Assembly (NCBI GenBank): GCA_943328795.2
Contig: CALQBK020000020.1
Coordinates: forward strand, 1-42,160
Length of the DNA stretch: 42,160 bases
Origin: Bifidobacterium breve
GTDB taxonomy: Bacteria > Myxococcota_A > UBA796 > SXON01
Reading direction: 5' to 3'
The position numbers and the translations under genes are program-made. The notes under the pieces were generated by a model. The model was given only the letters and a program-made list of their open reading frames with translations, was not told the DNA's origin and searched no databases. Positions 24,907 to 32,194 of this stretch are shown here, in pieces; within the stretch, counting starts at the first letter, position 1, and each line of letters starts with the position of its first letter.

Positions 24907-26492
24907 TTGGCGCCGCCCGGGTCCGCCACGGCCGGCGCAGCCCCGGCGCCCGCGACCGGGATGAGCTGCTTCGGCAGCCCCAAGAAGCTGCCGTGCCGCA
25001 CCGCGAGGTCAGCCGCCTCGGGCCGGCCGGCGTCCACGATCGCCCTCAACGCCACGAGCCGAACGTCCCGGGAGACGTTCATGCTGTCGACGCACGCGAC
25101 CAGCGGCGCCCACAGGCCAGCCGCAGCCGCCTGCCGCACCGCGGCGACGCCCGTCTCGACGGTCTCCGGCGCCGCGAGCGTCCCTGCGACGAGCTTCTCA
25201 GCGGCGGCGGGGTCCGACTTGCGCAAGCTCGTCACGACGACCACGCGAGACGCGGGGCAGTCAGCGTAGACCGCAGCAGCGTCCTTCGTGGGGTCGCGCC
25301 CGGAGCAGCTCGTCGCGGTGCCCGCGAACTTGGCCTCCCAGGCCCGCGCCCGGACCGCGGGGTCCGGCGACGCGAGGAACCGCTCGAGCGCGGCGGCGTC
25401 ATTCGCGCCAGGACGCCAGCCGGAGAGCGCGGCGGCCAGCTCGGACGGCCGGGCAGCGGGGTCAGCGAGCACCTTCTTCCGCGCGTCCTCGTCCTGCCCG
25501 AGGGCCTGCGCCCGCAGGATCGGCGACGTGGCGCCCCCGGCGATCGACAGCGCGCCTTCTGGGTCCCGCGACGTGAACGCCTCCAGGAGCTGCACCTGGG
25601 CCGGGCCGGGCCACGCCTCGCGCACCGCGCGCGCCAGCACCGCGTTGTCCGCGCCGGCGAGCAGCTGCACGGCCGAGAGTACGCCCGGGTCGAGGTCCGG
25701 CTGCGGCCGGTTCAGCCAGGTGATCGCGAGGTCCTGGAAGTGCGTGTCGTCGGACTCGGCCACGGTGCGGCCGCCGAACGTGACGCTGTCTACCGCGCCC
25801 TTCGGCGCCAACACCATCCAGCCCTTCGCGTCGCACGCCCCGTAGCCCTCGAGCACCACCGCCCACTGCGGCGCGCCGCTGGTGTCGAGCGCGCGCTCCC
25901 AGCCTACGCCGACGGAGACGCCCATGGTCAAGTCGTCCATCAGCGGCTCAAAACACGACCGCGCCCCCGCCGGCAGCGCGTCGGGGAGCTCGGGCTGCGC
26001 GACGGTCGCCCCGGTCACGGTCTCCTCGACCGGCGCGCCGTTCGGCCAGCGCCACGTGTGCTTGACGGTGCCGTAGGTCTCGGTGCCGTTGCGGAAGGTG
26101 CCGTCAGGCAGCGTGTTGCGGTCGAGCGCCGGGGTGACGCGCGCGACCTCGGGGAGCCCGACGAGCCGCTGGGCGTTGTCCCCGCCAGCGCCGTCCACCC
26201 GCAGCACCTGGCCGTCGCCGTCTACGATCGTGAAGCCCCAGCCGGTGAGCGCGCTCTGGACCGCGCCGAAGTTGCCGTTGTCGAAGTTCACCTGCACGTC
26301 GAGCCGCACCGGGGGCTCGTTGTCGACGACGTCCGACGCCCGGACGATGCTGGCCGGGGTCCCGACCTCGTCGATGCCGCGGCGGGGCGGGGGCGGCAGG
26401 GCTGGCCCGGGGACGGTGGTGACCAGCGGGTCGGGGGTGACCGGCGGCTTCGGGTCTCCCCAGCAAGCGAGGAGGGCGAGGGGCAAGAGCAT
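24903..26492 (-). CDS. Hypothetical lipoprotein, helical C-terminal half
   Basis: 529 residues. Signal MLLPLALLAC places the lipobox Cys at residue 10 without a positive charge; AAGGAA lies just upstream. A Pro-rich spacer (PKPPVTPDPLVTTVPGPALPPPPRR) leads to an alpha/beta segment (RLDVQVNFDNGNFGAVQSALTGWGFTIVDGDGQVLRV). Then comes a domain with ARSCFEPLMDDLTMGVSVGVGWE and paired Cys. The C-terminal 230 residues are Ala-rich helices resembling HEAT-like repeats (DAAALERFLASPDPAVRARAWEAK, DVRLVALRAIVDAGRPEAADLAVR). No enzyme motif is recognised. Its last four bases are the start of the FAD oxidase (GTGA). Confidence 0.65.
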   Translation of the reverse strand: MLLPLALLACWGDPKPPVTPDPLVTTVPGPALPPPPRRGIDEVGTPASIVRASDVVDNEPPVRLDVQVNFDNGNFGAVQSALTGWGFTIVDGDGQVLRVDGAGGDNAQRLVGLPEVARVTPALDRNTLPDGTFRNGTETYGTVKHTWRWPNGAPVEETVTGATVAQPELPDALPAGARSCFEPLMDDLTMGVSVGVGWERALDTSGAPQWAVVLEGYGACDAKGWMVLAPKGAVDSVTFGGRTVAESDDTHFQDLAITWLNRPQPDLDPGVLSAVQLLAGADNAVLARAVREAWPGPAQVQLLEAFTSRDPEGALSIAGGATSPILRAQALGQDEDARKKVLADPAARPSELAAALSGWRPGANDAAALERFLASPDPAVRARAWEAKFAGTATSCSGRDPTKDAAAVYADCPASRVVVVTSLRKSDPAAAEKLVAGTLAAPETVETGVAAVRQAAAAGLWAPLVACVDSMNVSRDVRLVALRAIVDAGRPEAADLAVRHGSFLGLPKQLIPVAGAGAAPAVADPGGAK

Positions 26493-26573
26493 GGGTTCCT
26501 TGGGGCGGGCAGTGCCCGGCGTCGGCGCAACGTAAGCCCGCCCGACGCCCGAGCCAACGGCAAAGGCGCCGGC

Positions 26574-26771
26574 GTGCGCAGGCGGATAGCGGCGGGCATG
26601 CTCTTGCTCCTGTTCCTGGCCTGCGGAAACCCCGACTGCCCCACCGGACGCCCGCTCACGGACGCAGACCTCACCTGCGACTGCGGGACGCAGCCCATCG
26701 ACGCGCTGACCTGCGAGGACCTGTACTGCACCGAGGACGGTGTGATCATCGGGTCGGGCGGCTGCTCGTGA
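26574..26771 (+). CDS. Tiny lipoprotein
   Basis: About 65 residues from a GTG (MRRRIAAGMLLLLFLAC, three Arg ahead of the hydrophobic stretch) or 57 from the ATG 24 bases later (MLLLLFLAC). The longer start gives a normal signal peptide. After the lipobox come NPDCPTGRPL, LTCDCGTQP, LTCEDLYCTEDG and GSGGCS, so the mature 49-residue peptide has eight Cys counting the lipid one, and could be disulfide-knotted. The stop overlaps the SDR gene as GTGA. Function unknown. Confidence 0.65.
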   Translation: MRRRIAAGMLLLLFLACGNPDCPTGRPLTDADLTCDCGTQPIDALTCEDLYCTEDGVIIGSGGCS

Positions 26772-27391
26772 ACCACGCGGTCGTCGCCGGTGGCACGGGG
26801 GCGGTCGGGCGGGCGCTGTTGCCGGTGCTCGCTTCGTCCGGCTGGGCGGTGCACGCCTGGGGGCGTCGGCGCGTCGACATCGCGGGGGTGACCGACATCG
26901 TCGGCGACCTCGACGCCGTCGAGCTGCCAAGCGCAGACGTCGCGTTCTGCGCGCTCGGCACCACCCACAAGCAAGCCGGCAGCGACGCCGCGTTCCGGGC
27001 CGTCGACCACGACCTGGTGCTCGCGTTCGCGCGCGCCGTTGCCGGGCGGGGCACCCGCTCGTTCGTGTTCGTCAGCTCGGCCGGGGCGAGCCCGCGGTCG
27101 ATGTCGCACTACCTCAAGGTCAAGGGCGAGGTCGAGGGCGCGCTCGCCAGCATGGGGTTCGACCGGGTGATCGTCGTCCGCCCGTCGCTCTTGCTCGACG
27201 ACCGCCCCGGGCGCCCAATGGAGCAGCTCGCCGTGGACGCCTCGCGCTTGTTCGCCCCGGCGTTGCGCTGGCTGCCGGCCCGCGGCATCGAGGTCAAGGT
27301 GCTCGCCCTCGCGATGGTGCGGCTCGCCGAGCAAACCGGGCCCGGCGTCCGCGTCGCCGAGAACCGAGAGCTACACGCGCTCGGCGCGTAA
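26768..27391 (+). CDS. Atypical SDR / NAD(P)H-binding protein (TIP30-like)
   Basis: 207 residues starting at GTG in a GTGA overlap. The N-terminal loop HAVVAGGTGAVGRALLPVLA is an intact GGTGxxG nucleotide motif. DVAFCALGTTHKQAGSDAAFRAVDHDLV is typical of the atypical SDR group that includes HTATIP2/TIP30 and YwnB-like proteins. SFVFVSSAGASPRSMSHYLKVKGEVEGAL contains the YxxxK pair (YLKVK). VIVVRPSLLLDDRPGRPMEQ is the conserved 'RP..L.G.R' block. Substrate unknown. A three-hairpin cluster follows. Confidence 0.85.
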   Translation: MNHAVVAGGTGAVGRALLPVLASSGWAVHAWGRRRVDIAGVTDIVGDLDAVELPSADVAFCALGTTHKQAGSDAAFRAVDHDLVLAFARAVAGRGTRSFVFVSSAGASPRSMSHYLKVKGEVEGALASMGFDRVIVVRPSLLLDDRPGRPMEQLAVDASRLFAPALRWLPARGIEVKVLALAMVRLAEQTGPGVRVAENRELHALGA

Positions 27392-27438
27392 TCCGCGTTG
27401 CTCTACCCCCCGCGCCGGCCGCCAGCCCGCGGGCCCGG

Positions 27439-27464
27439 GGAGATTCGGCCCCCGCCGAATCTCC
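27439..27464. terminator. Hairpin 1 of the 27.4-27.5 kb cluster
   Basis: A perfect 11-bp stem (27439-27449 with 27454-27464) closed by CCCC. It lies between convergent genes and is followed by two more hairpins. There is no T tract. Confidence 0.6.
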
Positions 27465-27467
27465 AGG

Positions 27468-27497
27468 GAAAAGGCGCGCCCTGCGCGCGCCTTTTTC
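27468..27497. terminator. Bidirectional terminator, hairpin 2
   Basis: The stem GAAAAGGCGCGC (27468-27479) pairs with 27485-27497, with one extra T in the right arm. The right arm ends in TTTTT on the + strand, and the left AAAA gives TTTT on the minus strand. It can therefore terminate both the + SDR gene and the minus ung operon. Confidence 0.75.
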
Positions 27498-27513
27498 CGT
27501 CCGGCCCTGGGGG

Positions 27514-27537
27514 TTTGGGGGGCGCGAGCCCCCCAAA
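27514..27537. terminator. Hairpin 3 with GCGA tetraloop
   Basis: A perfect 10-bp stem TTTGGGGGGC / GCCCCCCAAA closes on GCGA, a GNRA-type tetraloop. It ends one base from the ung stop codon. As transcribed on the minus strand, it is the first of the three structures after ung. Confidence 0.6.
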
Positions 27538-27538
27538 G

Positions 27539-28210
27539 CTAGATCTGCCAACTTATCGGCGCCTCGCCGTGCTCCACGAGCCACGCGTTCGCGCGCGAGA
27601 AGTGCCGGCACCCAAAGAACCCCCGCGCGGCCGACATCGGCGACGGGTGCGCGCAGGTCAATACATGGTGACGCACGCGGTCGATACTTCCGAGCTTGTC
27701 TTGCGCGGGGCGCCCCCAGAGCAAGAAGACCACGCCGGGGCGCTCTGCCGCGACGACCTGGATCACGCGGTCGGTGAACCGCTCCCAGCCGTGGTTCGCG
27801 TGCGAGAACGACTGCCCCTCGCGCACCGTGAGCACCGAGTTCAGCAGCAGCACGCCTTGCCGAGCCCACGCCGAGAGGTCGCCATGGTCGGGGATCTGAA
27901 ACCCGACGTCGTCCACGAGCTCCTTGAAGATGTTCTGCAACGAGGGGGGCGGCCGGGTCGGGCGCCGCACGGAGAAGCAGAGCCCGTGGGCTTGCCCTGG
28001 GCGGATGTAGGGATCCTGCCCGAGGATGACCACGCGTACGTTGTCCAACGGGGCGAGGTTGAACGCCGTGAAGATGTCCGGTCCGGGCGGGAACACCACG
28101 CCGTTGCGCTTCTCTTCGACCAAGAACGCCCGCAGGTCCGCCATGTACGGCGCGTCGAACTCGGGCTGCAGATAGCGCAGCCAGGACGCGTCCAACTTCG
28201 GCTCAGCCAC
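27539..28210 (-). CDS. ung: Uracil-DNA glycosylase, family 1
   Basis: 223 residues. It removes uracil from DNA in base-excision repair. All signatures are present: VVILGQDPYIRPGQAHGLCFSV (GQDPY at 64-68, with the catalytic Asp), the SLQNIFKEL helix, QGVLLLNSVLTVR, FLLWGRPAQ, and the C-terminal CAHPSPMSAARGFFGCRHFS with the catalytic His188. The GTG start overlaps the end of rsmE by eight bases, so it is the last gene of prmA-rsmE-ung. The stop abuts the third hairpin. Confidence 0.97.
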   Translation of the reverse strand: MAEPKLDASWLRYLQPEFDAPYMADLRAFLVEEKRNGVVFPPGPDIFTAFNLAPLDNVRVVILGQDPYIRPGQAHGLCFSVRRPTRPPPSLQNIFKELVDDVGFQIPDHGDLSAWARQGVLLLNSVLTVREGQSFSHANHGWERFTDRVIQVVAAERPGVVFLLWGRPAQDKLGSIDRVRHHVLTCAHPSPMSAARGFFGCRHFSRANAWLVEHGEAPISWQI

Positions 28211-28892
28211 CGCAGGTCCGCCCGAGCGCGACCGCCACGGCCGTCGGCGTCCGCAAGATGTGGGGCCCGAGGCCGAGCGGCGCGAACCCGCAGCCCTCGA
28301 GCCACTGCTGCTCAGCCGCGTCCCATCCGCCTTCTGGCCCAACGGCGATCCAGACCCGCCCCGCGAGGTCGGCTCCAGCGAGCCCGGCGCCTCCGCCCGT
28401 CGCGACGAACCGCGCCTCGACGCCGCCCGGGAGCTCATTCGCCGCGAACTGCTCGAGCGACACCGGCCCGTCCACCTCGGGCAGCGTGCTCCGACCGCAC
28501 TGGGTGACCGCCGAGCGAAGCACACGCTCGACACGGTCTGCCCGCAGCTCCCCCGGGGGGCTCCGGGCGGCTCGCACCAGCACGAACCGCGTCGCCCCGG
28601 CCTCGGTCCCCAGCACGAGCGCCTCCTCCAACGCGGGCGGCTTCGGCATCCCCAGCAGGATGATCCGCTCCGGCACAGTCCTCTGCACCACGATCGCCCG
28701 GATCTCGAGCACCGCGCGGCCGCCGACCACGTCCACCAGCTGGGCGTCGGCGGACCACCCGAGGCCATCGGAGACCCGCACCGAGCCGCCCCGGGCCACG
28801 CGCTGGACGCCGAGCAGGTGGTGGCTGGTCGCCTCGTCTGCGGTGACGCGCTCGCCGACGTTCGCGGCGCCCGGGACCAGCAAGCGGTTCAC
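28203..28892 (-). CDS. rsmE: 16S rRNA (uracil-1498-N3)-methyltransferase
   Basis: 229 residues. The N-terminal PUA-like domain (MNRLLVPGAANVGERVTADEATSHHLLGVQRVARGG) precedes a SPOUT knot with GMPKPPALEEALVLGTEAGATRFVLVRAARS, RVWIAVGPEGGWDAAE (182-194, SAM site) and FAPLGLGPHILRTPTAVAVA (204-221). RsmE methylates U1498 in the decoding centre. In the last motif the common 'LRTETA' Glu is Pro; most other signature residues are kept, so activity is likely. GTGA overlap with prmA, eight-base overlap with ung. Confidence 0.95.
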   Translation of the reverse strand: MNRLLVPGAANVGERVTADEATSHHLLGVQRVARGGSVRVSDGLGWSADAQLVDVVGGRAVLEIRAIVVQRTVPERIILLGMPKPPALEEALVLGTEAGATRFVLVRAARSPPGELRADRVERVLRSAVTQCGRSTLPEVDGPVSLEQFAANELPGGVEARFVATGGGAGLAGADLAGRVWIAVGPEGGWDAAEQQWLEGCGFAPLGLGPHILRTPTAVAVALGRTCGG

Positions 28893-29743
28893 CGGCGACT
28901 CTCGCGCGGGCCGAACACCAAGTGGGTCCAGTCGCCGTCGGTCTCGTCCACCAAGAGCGCCCGCTCACCCAGCGCATCCCGGACGAGCTGCGCGCGGTCT
29001 GCCAGGATGCCCGCGCACGCGATGGGCCCGTCGGCGAGGCGCAGCAGGTCCGCCGAAAGCGCGGCGAGCACCTCCGCGTACAGGTTCGCGACGACGAGGT
29101 CGTAGGTCGCGGGCCAGTGCCCGGGCAGCGCGTCGAGGCCGTGCTCCGTGAACACGGCGGGGAGCGCGTTCCGCTCCGCCGCGTCGCGGGCCGCGACAAC
29201 GGCGTCCAGGTCCAAGTCGTTGCCGAACGCCCGCATCCCCAGCCGCGCCGCCGCCAGGGCGAGGATCCCGGACCCGCAGCCAACGTCGAGCACCGTGCCG
29301 CCGGGCACCGCCAGCCGCTCGATCGCGACGAGGCACGAGCGCGTCGTCTGGTGATCGCCGGTCCCAAACGCGTTCCCGGGCTCGATGATGACGACGCCAT
29401 CCCCCTGGACCTCGTGCCAAGGTGCGGCGATCGTGAGCCGCGGCGAGATGTACACCGGCTGGAAGTGCTGCTTCCACCCCTCGTTCCAGTCCTCCTCGGG
29501 CTGGAAGCTCCACGCGCCGGCCAGGTCGCCGAGGTCCGGCTGCGCGTCGAACCACGCGCGCAGCAACACCCGGCGGGGCTGCCGCGCCACCGGCCCCGTG
29601 TCCCAGGGCTGCCGCAGCACGGGCTTCGTGCCGGCCACGACGTCCTCCTGGAGGCCGGTCGCGCCGAGCGTTCGCAGCCGTGCGCTCACGTCATCGACTT
29701 GCCGCCGCGCGATCTCAACCTCGAACACATGCCAACCACGCAT
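28889..29743 (-). CDS. prmA: Ribosomal protein L11 methyltransferase
   Basis: 284 residues. The substrate-recognition N-terminus is short and diverged (HVFEVEIARRQVDDVSARLRTLGATG). The SAM domain is clear: WHEVQGDGVVIIEPGNAFGTGDHQTTRSCL (121-131 is the PrmA-specific loop), then GTVLDVGCGSGILALAAARLG (150-170), and VVANLYAEVLAAL with the N-x-Y substrate motif. PrmA trimethylates L11. It heads the minus operon with rsmE and ung; prmA-rsmE adjacency is common in bacteria. The ATG start lies opposite a + gene 63 bases away. Confidence 0.94.
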   Translation of the reverse strand: MRGWHVFEVEIARRQVDDVSARLRTLGATGLQEDVVAGTKPVLRQPWDTGPVARQPRRVLLRAWFDAQPDLGDLAGAWSFQPEEDWNEGWKQHFQPVYISPRLTIAAPWHEVQGDGVVIIEPGNAFGTGDHQTTRSCLVAIERLAVPGGTVLDVGCGSGILALAAARLGMRAFGNDLDLDAVVAARDAAERNALPAVFTEHGLDALPGHWPATYDLVVANLYAEVLAALSADLLRLADGPIACAGILADRAQLVRDALGERALLVDETDGDWTHLVFGPRESRR

Positions 29744-29806
29744 GACCGCGCCCTATCCCCTCGGCCGCAACCTGGTTAGACACGCCGTCCCTTTGGAGCC
29801 GTCCAG

Positions 29807-30088
29807 ATGATGTACCTCGTGGTCCTCGAACTCTCCGCCCGCCCTGAGTACCCGGAGCTCGAGCGCGCCCTGAAGGCGCTTGGCAACTGGTCCAACCGCA
29901 CCAAGGGCGCCTGGATCGTCGAGAGCCGGTTCACCGCCTCGCAGATCCGCGACCTCCTGAAGCCGCACGTGGGCGCCGAGGACCGCATCTTCGTCGCCCG
30001 GTTCACGAAGAACTGGGCCGGCACCGGCATGGGCCAGGGCTTCCAGGAATGGATGAACCGCCGGAATTTCGACAGCCCGAACAGCTAG
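29807..30088 (+). CDS. Small Cas2/SinR-like ferredoxin-fold protein
   Basis: 93 residues. YLVVLELSARPEYPELERALKALGNWSNRTKGAWIVESRFTASQIRDLLKPHVGAEDRIFVARFTKNWAG has the beta-alpha-beta-beta-alpha-beta order and the 'LGNW....WIVE....A..IRD.L...D.iFV.r.' residues of solitary SinR/VapD/Cas2-like proteins. In true Cas2 an Asp lies at the end of strand 1; here the position reads VLELS, without it. There is no cas1 and no CRISPR array in the window, so it is not an adaptation protein. Family functions are unclear and may involve RNA. It is 21 bases upstream of arginase on the same strand. Confidence 0.7.
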   Translation: MMYLVVLELSARPEYPELERALKALGNWSNRTKGAWIVESRFTASQIRDLLKPHVGAEDRIFVARFTKNWAGTGMGQGFQEWMNRRNFDSPNS

Positions 30089-30109
30089 CCTCCGGGTTAG
30101 TTCGGGCGC

Positions 30110-31015
30110 ATGAACATCGTCATCGGCAACATGCACCTCGACCTCGGCGCGGGTCGCCGCGGGGTCGACATGGGTCCGTCCGCGATCCACCTCGCGGGCC
30201 TCAAGCAGGAGCTCGAGTCGCTCGGGCACAAGGTGAACCACACGTTCGCCATCTCCGTACCGTCCCAGGAGATGAGCTCCTTCGGCGACAAGAGCGCGCG
30301 CTACCTCCCCGAGATCACGGCCGTCTGCGCCGAGCTCGCGGACCACGTGGAGCGTGAGCTCGAGGCCGGCAACTTCCCCATCGTGCTCGGCGGGGACCAC
30401 TCCGTCGCGATCGGCACCATCTCCGGTCTCGCGCGGTACTGGCGGAAGCGCGGCAAGCGCGTCGGCGTGCTGTGGGTGGACGCCCACACCGACATGAACA
30501 CGCCCGACACGTCGCCCTCCGGCAACATCCACGGCATGCCGCTGGCGGTGCTGCTGGGCCGCGGCCCCGCGGAGCTGGTGGCCATCGCCGGCAGCGCCCC
30601 GGCCCTGGACGCCCGTGACGTCTGCGTGATCGGCGCCCGCGACGTGGACATGACCGAGAAGGCGCTGGTCAAGGAGCTGGGCGTGCGCGTCTACTCGATG
30701 AGCGAGCTCGACGAGCGCGGCACCGCGAACTGCGTCAACGAGGCGCTCTCCCGGGTCACCACCGGGACGGCCGGGGTGCACCTCTCGTTCGACCTGGACG
30801 GCGTGGATCCGCAGCACGCGCCGGGCGTCGGCACCGCGGTGCCCGGCGGCCTGTCGTTCCGCGAGTCCCACCTGATCTGCGAGAAGACCGCCGCGACCGG
30901 CAAGCTCCTCGGGGCCGAGATGGTCGAGCTGAACCCGGTCATCGACACGGAGAACCGCACCGGCAAGCTCGCGGTGTGGCTGCTCACGTCCGCGCTGGGG
31001 AAGACGATCCTGTAG
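30110..31015 (+). CDS. rocF: Arginase
   Basis: 301 residues. It hydrolyses L-arginine to ornithine and urea with a two-manganese centre. Ligand motifs are VLGGDHSVAIG (94-98), LWVDAHTDMN (124-130) and LSFDLDGVDP (225-234). SPSGNIHGMPLA matches the substrate loop of arginases rather than that of agmatinases. The N-terminal RRGVDMGPSAIH is also conserved. The ATG lies 21 bases after the Cas2-like gene. No ornithine-pathway gene is adjacent. A repeat-rich non-coding stretch follows. Confidence 0.93.
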   Translation: MNIVIGNMHLDLGAGRRGVDMGPSAIHLAGLKQELESLGHKVNHTFAISVPSQEMSSFGDKSARYLPEITAVCAELADHVERELEAGNFPIVLGGDHSVAIGTISGLARYWRKRGKRVGVLWVDAHTDMNTPDTSPSGNIHGMPLAVLLGRGPAELVAIAGSAPALDARDVCVIGARDVDMTEKALVKELGVRVYSMSELDERGTANCVNEALSRVTTGTAGVHLSFDLDGVDPQHAPGVGTAVPGGLSFRESHLICEKTAATGKLLGAEMVELNPVIDTENRTGKLAVWLLTSALGKTIL

Positions 31016-31435
31016 CGAATGGTGCGCGGGGTTGGGCCCGGGAGCGTGGGCCTATGGGGCGCCACTCCCGGCCCCCCTCGACGGTTTCCCGGCTGTCCCG
31101 GCGCTTGTCCGGAATGACCACCACAAAGGGCACCGAGTGCACGGAGGAAGTCCGGGGAGATGCCGAAGACTGCACGTCCCGTCCTGCTCTTCCCCGCTCC
31201 GTGTTCTCCGGGGACTCTGTGGTGGGCTTCCGGCGGCCGGACGCCGAGGGGGGAGCGTCGGCGCGAGCGGGGCGGTGGCGTACACCTCACCAACGATCGG
31301 TGGAGGGCCGCCGTTCCCGGCCGCGGGGTTGCTCCCGGGCCCGCGGGGTTGGGCACAGGGAGCGCGGGCGTAGCGCGACGCGCGGTGGCTCAGGCCAGGA
31401 CCCGTTCAACCGATCAAGATCACGGTGACGAGGCC
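31016..31435. other. Non-coding stretch with inverted and direct repeats
   Basis: 420 bases between arginase and the convergent DT/DA lipoprotein gene. Open frames here are short, Arg/Pro/Ala-rich and unlike coding sequence. Three copies of GCGGGGTTG start at 31026, 31323 and 31343; the first and last extend to a 12-base match. GGGCCCGGGAGC at 31034-31045 is perfectly inverted at 31331-31342, flanking the central inverted repeat described separately. The block therefore has ends that mirror each other, as in a decayed mobile or extragenic repeat element. Confidence 0.6.
31118..31226. repeat. Imperfect inverted repeat of the 'ccacAGAGG...CACGGAGG' type
   Basis: The left arm (31118-31147) reads CCACCACAAAGG, then CACGGAGG. 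The right arm (31196-31226) reads CTCCGTG, then ACTCTGTGGTGG. The reverse complement of the right arm matches the left at most positions, and about 48 unique bases lie between. From memory, similar 'accacagaggacacggagg' sequences recur between genes in many environmental bacteria; their role is not known to me. Confidence 0.6.
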
Positions 31436-32149
31436 CTAGTAATAATAATACTCGTCCTCGAAGCGCAGGTACGCCGCGCCGTTGCTGCTCGTCCCGGTCA
31501 CGTCGGTGTAGCTGGTCGCAGGGGAAGACCACGCGAAGAAGTAGAAGTTCGGGAGTCCGTCGGGCCGCTCGAAGAAGATGTTCGTGTACGTGACGTAGCT
31601 GAACGTGTAGTAGTCGAAGATCTCGTAGCTTGGCGTGAACGCGATCTCGCCGAGCGGGCCGTCGAGCGCGCCGTCGACGTACTGGGTGTTCGCCCCGCAG
31701 CTGCCAGAGACCGTGGAGTTCCGGATCGAGACGTCAAACTGCCAAATGCAACCGGGGCAATCGGACGTGACCGTCCCGCTACCGGACTTGTACATCTCGC
31801 CCTCGAGGGTGCACAGCGGGTCGTAGTTCGCGGCCGACACCAGCGATTGGCCGTACCGGCCGGAGGTCAACGATCCGCCGGACACCGTCCAGCTCGCGTC
31901 CAGCTCGACGATCGCGGGCCAACCCCGGGTGTCGGGCTCGGTGTCCGTGTCCGTATCGGTGTCCGCGTCCGTGTCGCCGTCTGTATCCGTGTCGGCGTCG
32001 GCGTCGCTGTCGGTGTCCGAGTCGGCGTCGGTGTCGGCGTCCGCATCCGGGCGAGGCCGACCGGTGCCGGTGTCCGGGGTGATCTCGGGGAAGCATGCGG
32101 GGAGCGCGCCGATCAACAGCGCGGCCAAGAGCGTGCAGGGAGTTCGCAT
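31436..32149 (-). CDS. Lipoprotein with Asp-Thr/Asp-Ala repeat stalk
   Basis: 237 residues from the internal ATG (MRTPCTLLAALLIGALPAC, lipobox LPAC); an ATG 15 bases upstream is possible. Residues 30-70 are a run of DA, DT and DS dipeptides ending in EPDTRGWP, a highly acidic stalk that should extend from the membrane and bind cations. The C-terminal domain (about 160 residues) is beta-rich with four Cys (DPLCTLEGEMY, SDCPGCIWQFDVSI, TVSGSCGANTQY) and many aromatics (FDYYTFSYVTYTNIFF). It ends EDEYYYY. No family recognised. The only lipoprotein in the minus run below mce; 45 bases after the LURP-one-like gene. Confidence 0.75.
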   Translation of the reverse strand: MRTPCTLLAALLIGALPACFPEITPDTGTGRPRPDADADTDADSDTDSDADADTDTDGDTDADTDTDTDTEPDTRGWPAIVELDASWTVSGGSLTSGRYGQSLVSAANYDPLCTLEGEMYKSGSGTVTSDCPGCIWQFDVSIRNSTVSGSCGANTQYVDGALDGPLGEIAFTPSYEIFDYYTFSYVTYTNIFFERPDGLPNFYFFAWSSPATSYTDVTGTSSNGAAYLRFEDEYYYY

Positions 32150-32194
32150 AGGACGCAGATACATGGAGCCCTCGTCGATCGCCAGTGATTTGCG

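Noticed and set aside
29807-30088. Type I/II CRISPR system suggested by a Cas2-like protein
   Set aside because: No cas1, no array of regular spaced repeats and no effector genes in the window.
31937-32060. Regular GTCGG/GTCCG repeats as a possible CRISPR or VNTR
   Set aside because: They encode the Asp-Thr/Asp-Ala stalk of a lipoprotein in frame; the period is six bases and coding explains it.
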